DNA from: Streptomyces sp. NBC_01446
GTDB lineage: Bacteria; Actinomycetota; Actinomycetes; Streptomycetales; Streptomycetaceae
Direction: 5' to 3'
Assembly: GCF_026340095.1 (NCBI RefSeq)
Contig: NZ_JAPEPO010000001.1
Location: 8,080,501 to 8,144,500, forward strand
Length of the DNA: 64,000 nucleotides
Below, in pieces: positions 50,192 to 59,841 of this stretch. Both the position numbers and the translations under genes were made by a program. Under the pieces are notes generated by a model. That model was not told the origin of the DNA, ran no database searches, and saw only the letters and a list, made by a program, of their open reading frames with translations. Within the stretch, counting starts at the first letter, position 1, and every line of letters starts with the position of its first letter.

Positions 50192-52237
50192 TCAGTCGTG
50201 CCCGGTGCCGTGCGACCGGCCCGCACCGGCCGGTGGGTGCTGAGGTTCGCCCCGGCGCACGGAACCGGGCGCCCGACGGGCCGGGTGGTTCGCGTGTGCG
50301 GACGAGGTGAGCTGCCAGGGGACGCTCGTCACCATCACCCCGGGCGTGAACAGAAGGCGGCTTTTGAGCCAGAGCGCCGACTGGTTGTGGAGCAGGTTCT
50401 CCCACCAGTGGCCGACCACGTACTCCGGGATGAACACGGCGATGATGTCGCGGGGGCTGTCCCGGCGGATGGCGCGCACGTACTCGACGACGGGCCTCGT
50501 CACCTCGCGGTACGGGGAGTCGATGACCTTCAGCGGTACGTCGATGCCGAATTCGTCCCAGCTCTCGCGCAGGGCGGCGACCTCGTCGCGGTCGACGGAC
50601 ACGGTCAGCGCCTCCAGCCGGTCGGGGTGGGAGGCTCGCGCGTAGGCCAGAGCGCGCATCGTGGGCTTGTGAAGCCTGGAGACCAGGACGATCGCCAAGA
50701 CCCTTGAGGGGGACACGAGTTCGGCGTGCGGGTCCTCGACGGCCAGCTCGGCGGACGTCGTGTCGTAGTGGCGGCGGATGCCGCGCATCATCAGCCACAG
50801 CACCGTAGCGGCGAGAACGGCCAGCCAGGCGCCCTCGGTGAACTTGGTGACGAGCACGATCAGCAGGACGAGGCCGGTGACGCACGCGCCGAGGGTGTTG
50901 ATGGCGCGGGTGGAGTGGTGGCGGCGGCGGACCACGGGGTCGCGCTCGGTCGCCAGCTCCTGGTTCCAGTGCCGCACCATGCCCAGCTGGGACAGGGTGA
51001 ACGAGGTGAACACACCCAGGATGTAGAGGTGGATGAGGCTGGTGACGTCGGCCTTGAATCCCCAGAGCAGCGCGGCGGCGACGACGGCCAGCGCGAGGAT
51101 GCCGTTGGAGAACGCAAGCCGGTCGCCCCGGTTGTGCAACTGGTGCGGCAGGAAGCGGTCCTTGGCGAGGATCGAGGCCAGCATCGGGAAGCCGTTGAAC
51201 GCGGTGTTCGCGGCCAGGATCAGGACGAGAGCCGTGGCGGCTTGGATGAAGTAGAACCCGACGCTGTGCTCACCGCCGAACACAGCGGCCGCCACCTGCG
51301 CGATGACCGTGCGCTGCGTATAGCTCGCGCAGTCCCCGTCGAGTCCCGTCAGCCGGCACGCGTCGTCCGTGATGTGCACCTTGCTGATCAGCGCGAGCGT
51401 CGTCACACCGACGAACATGACGACGGCGATGACGCCCATGGCCACCAAAGTGGCTGCGGCGTTCTTGGACTTGGGCTTGCGGAAGGCCGGTACGCCGTTG
51501 GAGATCGCCTCTACGCCGGTCAGCGCCGTACACCCCGAGGAGAAGGCGCGCAGCACGAGCATCACCAGGGCCAGGCCCGCGAGATGCGTGTCGGACTTCT
51601 GGGGCGTGATGCCGTACGCGGCGGTCTCGGAGACCGGCGCGTCCCCCAGGGCGTACCGGATCAGGCCGGTGATCACCATGATCAGCACGCCGCCGATGAA
51701 GAGGTAGGTGGGTGCGGCGAAGGTGTTGCCCGACTCGCGTACCCCCCGCAGATTGATCGCGGTGAGGAGGGCGACGAAACCGACGGCCAGCAGGACGCGG
51801 TAGTCGTTCAGTGCCGGGAGCGCCGAGATGATGTTGTCCACGCCGGAGGCGACGGACACCGCCACCGTCATCACGTAGTCGACCAGCAGCGAGGCGGCGA
51901 CCACGAGACCGGCCGACGGCCCCAGGTTGGTGGACGCGACTTCGTAGGAGCCGCCGCCGCTCGGATACGCGTACACGACCTGCCGGTACGAGAGTACGAC
52001 CACCGCCATCAGCGCCACCACGGCCGCGGCGATCCACGGCGTGAAGTGCAGATAGGTGAGTCCGCCCAGGGTGAGGACGAGCAGGATCTCCTGGGTCGCG
52101 TACGCCACCGACGAGAGCGGGTCGGAGGCGAAGATCGGCAGGGCGAGGCGCTTGGGCAGCAGTGTCTCGCCCAGCTCCTCGCTGCGCATGGCGCGGCCGA
52201 TCACCAGGCGTTTGAGCAGAGCGGGCATGTTGAACAC
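50192..52237 (-). CDS. APC family amino acid permease with large C-terminal cytoplasmic domain
   Basis: A 681-residue protein: about 12 helices (helix 1 FASDPLSSVAYATQEILLVL with an APC/KUP-like unwound segment), followed by a cytoplasmic domain of about 170 residues (SVDRDEVAALRESWDEFGID, VPLKVIDSPYREV) resembling universal-stress or KUP-type tails. The GTG at 52237 is preferred because TACGCT (52244-52249) lies 6 nt before it, fitting a leaderless mRNA; an ATG nine bp downstream is the alternative. The substrate may be an amino acid or K+; the family is not resolved by sequence. Confidence 0.87.
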   Translation of the reverse strand: MFNMPALLKRLVIGRAMRSEELGETLLPKRLALPIFASDPLSSVAYATQEILLVLTLGGLTYLHFTPWIAAAVVALMAVVVLSYRQVVYAYPSGGGSYEVASTNLGPSAGLVVAASLLVDYVMTVAVSVASGVDNIISALPALNDYRVLLAVGFVALLTAINLRGVRESGNTFAAPTYLFIGGVLIMVITGLIRYALGDAPVSETAAYGITPQKSDTHLAGLALVMLVLRAFSSGCTALTGVEAISNGVPAFRKPKSKNAAATLVAMGVIAVVMFVGVTTLALISKVHITDDACRLTGLDGDCASYTQRTVIAQVAAAVFGGEHSVGFYFIQAATALVLILAANTAFNGFPMLASILAKDRFLPHQLHNRGDRLAFSNGILALAVVAAALLWGFKADVTSLIHLYILGVFTSFTLSQLGMVRHWNQELATERDPVVRRRHHSTRAINTLGACVTGLVLLIVLVTKFTEGAWLAVLAATVLWLMMRGIRRHYDTTSAELAVEDPHAELVSPSRVLAIVLVSRLHKPTMRALAYARASHPDRLEALTVSVDRDEVAALRESWDEFGIDVPLKVIDSPYREVTRPVVEYVRAIRRDSPRDIIAVFIPEYVVGHWWENLLHNQSALWLKSRLLFTPGVMVTSVPWQLTSSAHANHPARRAPGSVRRGEPQHPPAGAGRSHGTGHD

Positions 52238-52696
52238 TGCGTGAGCGTATGGCGGACCGTGCCGCCGTTCGAGCCTGCGAACGTGTCGGCGTGCCGGGGT
52301 ACACAAATGGTCCTACCGTCCGAGGGGGAGACGAACCCTGTCTCGTCAGGCGGGGTCAGGGACCGGCGTGCCCCTGGAGCGCGTGCGCGAGGCCGTGTTC
52401 GGCGTCGTCCGTCAGGGCGCGGTGGCATGCCGTGTCGTACGCGTTGCCACCGGGCCTATCCTGCCGTGCGGTTGCGCGCGGGCCCACCCCCCCAGCGAGA
52501 AACGGTCAAAAGCGATCAGTTTCAGTCGGTGACCGGTCGGCCGGTGAAGGAACCGGCGCCGGGTCGGCCGGGCTGGGCGCTCCCGACCGACCGCTGATCG
52601 ACTGACCGACCCGCCGACCGCCCGCTGACCGACCGACCTGCCGACCGACCGCCCCGTCGACCGGACGGATCGCCCGCAGCGGGCGCGGCCGGGGCA
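52238..52696. other. 459-bp gap before the phospholipase gene
   Basis: No frame shows a recognisable protein. The first half is ordinary promoter-type DNA for the APC permease; the second half is dominated by GACC/CGAC low-complexity repeat (listed separately). Confidence 0.5.
52583..52672. repeat. degenerate CCGA/GACC tetranucleotide array
   Basis: About 90 bp made mostly of repeated CCGA (CCGACCGACCGC, CTGACCGACC, CCGACCGACC) with interruptions. It lies just past the 3' end of the phospholipase C gene. Confidence 0.8.
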
Positions 52697-54709
52697 TCAG
52701 CCGCTGACGGACGCCGCGCCGGTCTCGATGTGGCCCGTGTAACGGCGGGACCACGTCGTGTCCGTGCTGGACGTGATCGTGAAGTCGTACCAGCCGTTCT
52801 GGTTCGCCACGGCGTTGAAGAAGTCCTCCGTCGAGCCGCCGGCGGGGACCGCGTAGTTCCACGGCCCGTCCGTGCGGTAGTTGTTCGACGTGATGGTGAA
52901 CTGGGTCGACGCGGAGCCCGAGTTGGTCAACTTGAACCAGATGGCCATCTTGCCGGTGCCGGACTCCACGGCGTACCGGGCGGCGACCTCGATCGCCTTG
53001 CCCGCCTTCGTGGCATCCCCCGTGAAGCGGCGCAGGAAGCGGTTCGGCCCTGCCATCGTGATGTCGTACGCTCCCGCCCCGGAGCCCGCGCCGATGTTGA
53101 AGAAGTCCGTGGCCGTGCCGCCCGCGTCGACCGTGTACTGCCACGGCGTCGTGTCACGGTAGGCGTTCGGGTGGATGGAGAGGTGGGCGGCGCTGCGTGC
53201 CGGGGAGCCCTGGTTCGCCATGGAGAACCACGCGAGGATCTTGCCGGCGGCACCGAACTCGAAGTGGTCGAGGTTGCCGTTCGGCTGGTACGGGAGGGCG
53301 CGCGCGGGGCGGGTGCCGGGTTCCTGGCCGGGCAGGGCGTTCGTCTGCGGCGCGGCGTTGGGCAGTGGGCCGCAGGTGTCGTACCCGATGACCTTGGTGG
53401 CGGGCAGGCCGGACGGCATTCCGTACACGGGCCGGGTGAAGTCGAACACGCCGGTCAGGTCGCCGGTGACCTTGCGGCGCCATGCACTGATGTTGGGGCA
53501 GGTCGCCGGGGTGCCGAGGGCGGTCGTCCAGGTCTCCATGAACCGCAGGACGGAGGTGTGGTCGAAGACCTCCGAGGAGACCCAACCGCCCCTGGTCCAG
53601 GGTGACATGACGACCATCGGGACACGGAAACCGAGGCCGAAGGGGGTTCCGTTGAGGAACTCGCCGGCCGTATCGGCGGGAGGTGACGGCGGGGGGACGT
53701 GGTCGAAGAAGCCGTCGTTCTCGTCGTAGTTGAGGAAGAGGACGGTCGAGTCGAACACTTCGGGGGATGCGGCCAGGGCGCGGTGGACGAGGTCCACGAA
53801 GTGGGCTCCGTCGCCGGGCGGGGCGTAGGGGTGCTCGGAGAACGCCTGGTTGGCGACGACCCAGGAGACCTGGGGGAGCTTGCCGGCCAGCGCGTCCGCC
53901 TTGATCGCGGCGGCGATGTCGTCGGGCGTGGAACCGGTCACCGCGGAGACGGAGGCCATGCCGCGGTCGTGCAGCGGGTCACCGGGCTTGGCGCCGGCGA
54001 TCTTCGAGAAGTAGGCGAGACCGTTGTCGCCGTAGTTGTCATTGGCATTCTGGTAGACCTTCCAGCTCACACCGGCCCGCTGGAGCTCCTCGGCGTACGT
54101 CTCCCAGGTCAGCCCCGACTCATCGCCGCCGTCGTAGCTGGAGCCGTCGACCTTGCCGCTCCACAGGTAGGTGCGGTTGGGCCCGGTGGCGCTGAGGGTG
54201 GAGCTGAAGTAGGCGTCGCAGACGGTGTAGTTGTCGGCCAGCGCGTAGTGGAACGGTATGTCGCCGCGGTCCAGGTAGCCGAGGCTGCGCACGTTGCCGA
54301 CACCGGCGACCCAGTGGTCGAGCCGGCCCTTGTTCCACGCGGAGTGCTGGGAGGACCAGCTGTGCGGCAGGTCGCCGTTGCACTGGGCGAGTGTCTCGCC
54401 GTCCACGCCGCCCGCGGCCGGGGTGGAGCTGAGTTTCCACGGGTACTGGCGGCCCAGCCCGTTCGGCTGGTTGAAGACGGGCTGCCCGCCGGAGAGCGTG
54501 ATGCCGCTGCGGTCGCCGAACCCGCGGACGCCCTTGAGGCGGCCGAAGTAGTGGTCGAAACTGCGGTTCTCCTGCATGAGGATCACCACGTGCTTGACGT
54601 CCTTGACGGTGCCCGAGGTGGCTGCCCCCGCTCTGGTGGCGGGCAGCGCGGCGCCGGCCGCGATCCCGGCGCCCAGCGCGACAAAACCTCTGCGGCTGAT
54701 CGGTGTCAT
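52697..54709 (-). CDS. phosphocholine-specific phospholipase C, Tat-exported
   Basis: A 670-residue phospholipase C of the phosphoesterase/PlcN-H group: Tat signal (ISRRGFVALGAG), the metal-site motif MQENRSFDHYFG, and SWVVANQAFSEHPYAPPGDG plus NYDENDGFFDHVPPP. Two C-terminal DUF756 repeats follow (WQYTVDAGGTATDFFNIGAG and WNYAVPAGGSTEDFFNAVAN). It hydrolyses phosphatidylcholine or similar lipids outside the cell, releasing phosphocholine for phosphate or choline supply. The ATG at 54709 starts the Tat peptide. Single-gene unit. Confidence 0.93.
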   Translation of the reverse strand: MTPISRRGFVALGAGIAAGAALPATRAGAATSGTVKDVKHVVILMQENRSFDHYFGRLKGVRGFGDRSGITLSGGQPVFNQPNGLGRQYPWKLSSTPAAGGVDGETLAQCNGDLPHSWSSQHSAWNKGRLDHWVAGVGNVRSLGYLDRGDIPFHYALADNYTVCDAYFSSTLSATGPNRTYLWSGKVDGSSYDGGDESGLTWETYAEELQRAGVSWKVYQNANDNYGDNGLAYFSKIAGAKPGDPLHDRGMASVSAVTGSTPDDIAAAIKADALAGKLPQVSWVVANQAFSEHPYAPPGDGAHFVDLVHRALAASPEVFDSTVLFLNYDENDGFFDHVPPPSPPADTAGEFLNGTPFGLGFRVPMVVMSPWTRGGWVSSEVFDHTSVLRFMETWTTALGTPATCPNISAWRRKVTGDLTGVFDFTRPVYGMPSGLPATKVIGYDTCGPLPNAAPQTNALPGQEPGTRPARALPYQPNGNLDHFEFGAAGKILAWFSMANQGSPARSAAHLSIHPNAYRDTTPWQYTVDAGGTATDFFNIGAGSGAGAYDITMAGPNRFLRRFTGDATKAGKAIEVAARYAVESGTGKMAIWFKLTNSGSASTQFTITSNNYRTDGPWNYAVPAGGSTEDFFNAVANQNGWYDFTITSSTDTTWSRRYTGHIETGAASVSG

Positions 54710-54849
54710 CGGTTCACCCTTGTCTCACGCGTACGTCCTGACACAACGGGCGCAAGAGTGCCGACATTTAATGGTCTGTGACTAGACCTCTACATGGTCG
54801 AGTTCGTGAACACCGCGTTCCGGCCGGTGGTCCGCCGGCCGGAACCCGG

Positions 54850-56904
54850 TCAGGGAGAGGAAGGGCTGTCGGGCGTCGCTGTCGCGATGACGAGGGCGTC
54901 GACCGCGAGGGCTCCTTCAGGTGAGACGCGGACCGGGTTGAGCTCGATCTCGCCGATGTCGCCACGGTCGGCGATCAGCTCGGAGACGGCGACGACGACC
55001 GCCGCCAGCGCGTCGACGTCGACCGGCCGTTTGCCGCGCCAGCCGGCCAGCAGTGGCCCGGACCGGAGTCGGCGGATCATCTCGCGCGCGGTGTCGTGGG
55101 AGCAGGGGGCGAGTTCAAGCGCGAGGTCCTGGGTGAGCTCGGCCTGGACTCCGCCGGCGCCGACCACGACGACCGGGCCGAACGACGGGTCGCGCCGCGC
55201 GGCGACGATCACTTCGACCACGTCGGTGCGCCGGTCCATCTCCTCGACCACGTACCCGTGGGACCCGAGCCGCGCCACCATGGCGTCGTACGCGGCGCCG
55301 AGCGCGGCGGTATCGCCCAGCCCGGTCGCGACACCGCCGTGCTCCGTCTTGTGCTCCAGCCAGTCGGCTTTGAGTACGACCGGAGCGGAGAGGGACCGCA
55401 TCGCGCCGCCAGGATCCGGCGCACCCGGCGCAATCCCGACCGCGGGCGGGAACGGGACTCCCGCGTCGGCCAGCAGTCGTCGGGCAACCAGATATCCACC
55501 GGCTGGAGGCACTTGATGCTCAGGCGCGGGCGCACGGCCTACGCGCGGACGGGGTGCCTGAGTGAAGCGGTGCGCCGTCGCCACCGCCCGCAGCGCCGCC
55601 TCGACATCGGCGAAGGTCGGCACCCCGGACGCGTGCAACTCCTGCACTGTTTCGGTGTGTTCGGCCATCGAGTGGACCACGACCGGAATCGCCCGCTCGG
55701 CGGCCAGGGAGCCGATGGCCCGCGCGACCTCCGACTCGGCCGCCTGCTGTTCGGGGATGTCACGACCGTAACTGCCGAAGTAGCCACTGAGCACGACGGC
55801 GTCGGTGACCGAGCTGTCGGCGAGGGCGGCCGGTGTCGACGCGTACGTGGAGATGTCGTCCTCACCCGCGCCGGCGAGGTCGACGGGGTTCGCGACCGCG
55901 GCGTGCGGCGGCAGCCGGTCCGCGAGGCGCACCTGGACCGCCGGGGGAAACTCGGCGACGGTCAGGCCCAGCCGTGACGCGGTGTCCGCGGCGACGGCCC
56001 CCTGTCCGCCGCTGTCCGCCACGATCGCGACCCGACGCCCCCGCACCGGCGCGCATCTGCTCAACAGCTGTGCCGTGTCGACGAGTTGGGCTGGCGTGTC
56101 GACGCGGACGGCGCCGACCGTGCGGCAGGCGGCGTCCACGACGTCGATGCCTGACGTCATGGATCCGGTGTGCGAGCGGGCCGCCTGCTGTGCGGCCCTG
56201 CTGGCGCCGACCGTCAGCAGGAGCACCGGTTTGCCCGCCTCACGCAGGAGGTCCAGGGCGTCCAGCAGCCCCTCGCCGTCGCCGAAGCTCTCCAGATAGA
56301 CGGCGACGATGCGGGTGGCTTCGTGGTGGGCCAGGTCGGCGAGCAGTTCGGCGGCGCACACGTCGAGCTGGCTGCCGACGGAGACGAACCTGGAGACACC
56401 GATGCCGGCGCTCGCGGCCATCCCCGCGATCTCCAGTCCCAGCTGTCCGCTCTGCGACACGATCGCGAGGCTGCCGGGCGTGAACCGGCCCCAGGCCAGT
56501 TCCAGTTCGCTCGACGCGTCGTAGAGGCCCAGGCAGTTCGGCCCGAGCAGCCGGGTCGCGCTCGCGGCGATCACGTCACCGATCGCGGCCTCGTCCTCGA
56601 TGCCCGCGGTGATCGCGAGCAGGCCGGGCGCGCCGAGCGCGACAGCTCGGGAGACACCGCCGGCCAGGGCGGAGGCGGGGACGGCGAAGGCGACCAGATC
56701 GGGGACCTCGGGCAGCGCGTCGAGGCCCGGGAGGGCGGGTCGGCCGAGGACCTGGCCGCCGCGCGTGTTGACCAGGTGCACGCGGCGCCGGTGCGCGCCC
56801 GCGACGGCGCCCCGGGCGAGCCAGTGGCCCCACTTGGCCGGGTTGTCGGTGGCGCCGACGACGGCGACCGACTCCGGCGCGCGGAAGACGTCGAGAGTGG
56901 TCAT
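54850..56904 (-). CDS. acyl-CoA synthetase (NDP-forming) / acetate-CoA ligase family
   Basis: A 684-residue single-chain fusion of CoA-binding (SVAVVGATDNPAKWGHWLAR), succinyl-CoA-ligase-like (VSQSGQLGLEIAGMAASAGI, with phospho-His segment ARSHTGSMTSG), and ATP-grasp domains (VVLKADWLEHKTEHGGVATG). It makes an acyl-CoA from a carboxylic acid with ATP or recovers ATP from it. Its start overlaps the dehydrogenase stop by 4 bp (ATGA). Together with the dehydrogenase and permease it suggests an acid- or amine-degrading operon. Confidence 0.92.
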   Translation of the reverse strand: MTTLDVFRAPESVAVVGATDNPAKWGHWLARGAVAGAHRRRVHLVNTRGGQVLGRPALPGLDALPEVPDLVAFAVPASALAGGVSRAVALGAPGLLAITAGIEDEAAIGDVIAASATRLLGPNCLGLYDASSELELAWGRFTPGSLAIVSQSGQLGLEIAGMAASAGIGVSRFVSVGSQLDVCAAELLADLAHHEATRIVAVYLESFGDGEGLLDALDLLREAGKPVLLLTVGASRAAQQAARSHTGSMTSGIDVVDAACRTVGAVRVDTPAQLVDTAQLLSRCAPVRGRRVAIVADSGGQGAVAADTASRLGLTVAEFPPAVQVRLADRLPPHAAVANPVDLAGAGEDDISTYASTPAALADSSVTDAVVLSGYFGSYGRDIPEQQAAESEVARAIGSLAAERAIPVVVHSMAEHTETVQELHASGVPTFADVEAALRAVATAHRFTQAPRPRVGRAPAPEHQVPPAGGYLVARRLLADAGVPFPPAVGIAPGAPDPGGAMRSLSAPVVLKADWLEHKTEHGGVATGLGDTAALGAAYDAMVARLGSHGYVVEEMDRRTDVVEVIVAARRDPSFGPVVVVGAGGVQAELTQDLALELAPCSHDTAREMIRRLRSGPLLAGWRGKRPVDVDALAAVVVAVSELIADRGDIGEIELNPVRVSPEGALAVDALVIATATPDSPSSP

Positions 56905-58067
56905 GACTTCGCGAGCGCCCGGGAGATGACCAGCCGCTGGATGTCGGAGGTGCCTTCCTCGATCTCCTCCAGCTTCGCGTCACGCATCCACTTCTCGGCG
57001 AGGAACTCCTGCGAGTAGCCCCAGCCGCCCAGCGTCTGCACGGCGGCCCACGTGTTGAACATGGCGTTCTCCGAGCCGGTCAGCTTCGCCATCGCCGACT
57101 CGGCGGTGACCTTCTCGCCCTGGTCGAAGAGGCGTGCCGCGCGCATCGTCACCAGATGGGCGGTGTCGGCGCGGGTCGCCATGTCGGCGAGCCGGAACGC
57201 GACCGCCTGGTGTTCGATGATGGGCACGCCGAACTGCACGCGCTCCTGGGCGTACTCCACGGCCAGGTCGAGAGCGGCCCGGCACAGGCCCGCGCAGGAC
57301 GCGCCGATCAGGATCCGGGAGGCGTCGAAGGTGCGCATCAGCCCGAAGAAGCCCTGGCCCTCGGCGCCGAGCCGGTCCGCGGCGGGGACGCGCACGTTGT
57401 CGAGGAACACCTCGGCGTTGACGATGGCGCGCTGCCCCATCTTGCGCATCGGCCTGCCGACGGTCAGTCCGGGCGTGTCCGGGTCGATGACGAACGCGGT
57501 CACGCCGCGCGCGCGGAGCGACGGGTCGACCGTGGCGAACACGACGAACCGCTGTGCGTAAGGGGCGTTGGAGATCCACGCCTTCTGGCCGCTGAGCACG
57601 TAGTGATCTCCGTCGCGCACCGCGCGGGTGCGGATGCCGGCGGCGTCCGAGCCGTGGTCGGGTTCGGTGACGGCGAGCGCGGTCAACGGGGGTGTGTCGG
57701 TGGTGAGCGGCCGAAGCCACCGCTCCTTCTGCGCCTGCGTGCCGAGTTCGAGGACGGGATCGGCGAAGAAGCCGCTGGAGGTGAGCAGGTTCCCGATGCC
57801 GATGTCGCCGTGGCACAGCTCCTGCTGCACGAGCACCTGCGTGACCATGTCGGTCACTCCGCCGCCGCCGAACTCCGCGGGGATCATGAAAGCGGCCAGG
57901 CCCGTCCTGGCGGCCTTGTCCCACAGGTCCAGCGGCGACTCGGTCTGGGCGTCGTCGACGGCGCGGGCGCGGGGACGGATCTCGGCGGCGGCGAAGTCGC
58001 GGGCGAGCCGGATGAAGTCGTGCTGCTCGGCGGAGAGGCCGAGCGCGTCGCGTACGGGGTAGGGCAT
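56901..58067 (-). CDS. acyl-CoA dehydrogenase (canonical)
   Basis: A 388-residue FAD acyl-CoA dehydrogenase: TALAVTEPDHGSDAAGI, RVQFGVPIIEHQAVAFRLAD, and EEIEEGTSDIQRLVISRALA with the expected catalytic Glu of the EEGTSDIQ segment. ATG at 58067 is preferred because GGAG lies 6 nt upstream; ATG at 58109 directly follows the permease stop but has no ribosome site. It oxidises an acyl-CoA, presumably the one made by the next gene. Catalytic Glu present, unlike the dehydrogenase at 14066. Confidence 0.9.
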   Translation of the reverse strand: MPYPVRDALGLSAEQHDFIRLARDFAAAEIRPRARAVDDAQTESPLDLWDKAARTGLAAFMIPAEFGGGGVTDMVTQVLVQQELCHGDIGIGNLLTSSGFFADPVLELGTQAQKERWLRPLTTDTPPLTALAVTEPDHGSDAAGIRTRAVRDGDHYVLSGQKAWISNAPYAQRFVVFATVDPSLRARGVTAFVIDPDTPGLTVGRPMRKMGQRAIVNAEVFLDNVRVPAADRLGAEGQGFFGLMRTFDASRILIGASCAGLCRAALDLAVEYAQERVQFGVPIIEHQAVAFRLADMATRADTAHLVTMRAARLFDQGEKVTAESAMAKLTGSENAMFNTWAAVQTLGGWGYSQEFLAEKWMRDAKLEEIEEGTSDIQRLVISRALAKS

Positions 58068-58109
58068 GGCGAACTCCGTGGTGGGAGGGTTACTGAGGGG
58101 CTGTGACAT

Positions 58110-59693
58110 TCACTGAGGGATGCGCTCGTGCGGGGTCCGGTGCTCGGCGACGGCCGCGGTCTCCTGGGGCGTGCCGGTGAAGAACCGTGGTGCGATGCGG
58201 CCGTACGCCAGCATCAGCAGGTAGCCGACGAGGAGCGTCCCGACTCCGATGACGAAGACTCCGCCGATGTGCCAGTGGGGTGCGAAGGGGAGGGTCCAGG
58301 AGGTGTAGCTGTTCACCGGGTCCCAGTCGTTCTTCAGGCTCCACAGCCCGGCCGCGACGAGGGTCAGGCCGCCGATCGCGGGCAGGGTGAGGCGCAGCCA
58401 GAAGTCGGTGGCGCTGTGTCGCCACTCGGTGCGGTGGGCCCAGGCCGAGGTGAGGCCCGTGAGGCCGTAGTAGAACGCGATCATGAGCCCGCAGGAGGAG
58501 ACGGCGTCGCCGATGACCTGGCCGTGGCTCAGGAAGTTCATGACGACGTAGCAGACCGCTCCCGCGACTCCGGTGGCGATGGTGCTGAACTGCGGGATCG
58601 AGTAGCGCGGGTGGACCTTCGCGAAGATGCGCGGCGCGGCCCCGCGGCCGCCCATGGCCAGGAGCGTGCGCCCCAGGGAGAGCACGGTCGTCTCGGTGGA
58701 CGCGGCGGCGGAGGACAGCACCATCAGGACGAGCAGATGCCACAGGAAGGAGCCGAGACCGCTGTCGCCGAAGACGGCCCTGCCGATGGCGGAGAAGACG
58801 TCACCGAAGTTGTCGGGGTTGCCGAGCCCCGCGCCGGTCGTGCCGATGCCTGCGAAGGCCAGGGTCGCCACGGTCGCGACGAGGTAGAGCACGAGCAGCA
58901 TGACCGTGGAGGAGACGGCGGCGACGCCGGGTGTCCGGTGCCGGTCGGTGGTCTCTTCGTTGACGGTGAGCGCGGTCTCCCAGCCCCAGTAGATGAACAG
59001 CATCAGGACGAGGCCGCTGACGAACGCGCTCGGTGAGGAGATCTCGAACGGGTTGAGCCACGACCAGTGCGGATGCCGTGCGCCGGCACCGGCGTTCCCC
59101 GTGTAGACGCGCACGAGGGCGACCACCGAGAAGACCGCGAGCATGGCGAACTCAAGGAAGAGCAGGGCGCGTTGGACGGCGGCGGCCACTTCGATGCCGC
59201 GGTAGCAGACGGCCGTCATGAGGGCGATCCAGCCGAGTCCCACGAGGAGGACCCAGGGGCTGGACGGGTCTGACCCGATGCCTTTCGCGCCGAAGAGGAT
59301 GAACACGTACTGGCCGGCGACCTGGGCCAGGCTGGCCATCACCAGGGTGAACGAGGTGATGATGGCCCAGCCGCCCATGAAGCCGACGCGCGGGCCGAGG
59401 ACGCGGGTGGCCCAGGTGAAGATGGTTCCGCAGTCCGGCTCCTGGCGGTTGAGGGCGGCGTAGCCGAAGGAGACGAACAGGATCGGGACGAACGCGAGCA
59501 CGACGATCGACGGCGCCTGGAATCCGACGAAGGCGACGATGAACGCGAGAGTCGCGGCGAGGCTGTAGGCGGGGGCGGCGGACGCCACCGAGAGGATCAG
59601 GCTCGTGGTCATGCCGAGGGCACCGGTGCGCAGGCCCTTTTCCTGCGAGCTGTCGGGTGCGGCTTCCGAAGTGGTGTCACGTGACGTTGCCAT
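58110..59693 (-). CDS. APC family amino acid/amine permease
   Basis: A 527-residue, 12-helix APC permease: SVASAAPAYSLAATLAFIVA near helix 1, TVNEETTDRHRTPGVAAVSS (helix 6 loop), then a Pro-rich end (TAAVAEHRTPHERIPQ). Members transport amino acids or amines. The ATG at 59693 follows a GGGGG-rich ribosome site. It is first in the operon with the dehydrogenase and ligase, and divergent from the flavin amine oxidase, so an amine such as a polyamine or aryl-amine is a likely substrate. Confidence 0.9.
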   Translation of the reverse strand: MATSRDTTSEAAPDSSQEKGLRTGALGMTTSLILSVASAAPAYSLAATLAFIVAFVGFQAPSIVVLAFVPILFVSFGYAALNRQEPDCGTIFTWATRVLGPRVGFMGGWAIITSFTLVMASLAQVAGQYVFILFGAKGIGSDPSSPWVLLVGLGWIALMTAVCYRGIEVAAAVQRALLFLEFAMLAVFSVVALVRVYTGNAGAGARHPHWSWLNPFEISSPSAFVSGLVLMLFIYWGWETALTVNEETTDRHRTPGVAAVSSTVMLLVLYLVATVATLAFAGIGTTGAGLGNPDNFGDVFSAIGRAVFGDSGLGSFLWHLLVLMVLSSAAASTETTVLSLGRTLLAMGGRGAAPRIFAKVHPRYSIPQFSTIATGVAGAVCYVVMNFLSHGQVIGDAVSSCGLMIAFYYGLTGLTSAWAHRTEWRHSATDFWLRLTLPAIGGLTLVAAGLWSLKNDWDPVNSYTSWTLPFAPHWHIGGVFVIGVGTLLVGYLLMLAYGRIAPRFFTGTPQETAAVAEHRTPHERIPQ

Positions 59694-59803
59694 GGGCGAA
59701 CCCCCTGTCCGGGGTGGGCGGCGAATCGCAAGATTGATGCGTGGGTCAATGATGCTGTCGGTGGAGGGCGTGTCAAGGTTTCCGGACAGATTCATCGCAA
59801 CGA

Positions 59804-59833
59804 TTGACTGGTTGATCAGTCTTGCGACATGCT
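59804..59833 (+). promoter_or_regulatory. promoter and operator in permease/amine-oxidase divergent region
   Basis: TTGACT (59804-59809), 18-bp spacer and CATGCT (59828-59833), 8 nt before the amine-oxidase ATG. GACTG-N6-CAGTC (59806-59821) overlaps the -35, a probable binding site for the XRE-TetR regulator downstream. A second TTGAT...TCAAT repeat lies at 59734-59751. Confidence 0.6.
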
Positions 59834-59841
59834 CTGCGGCC

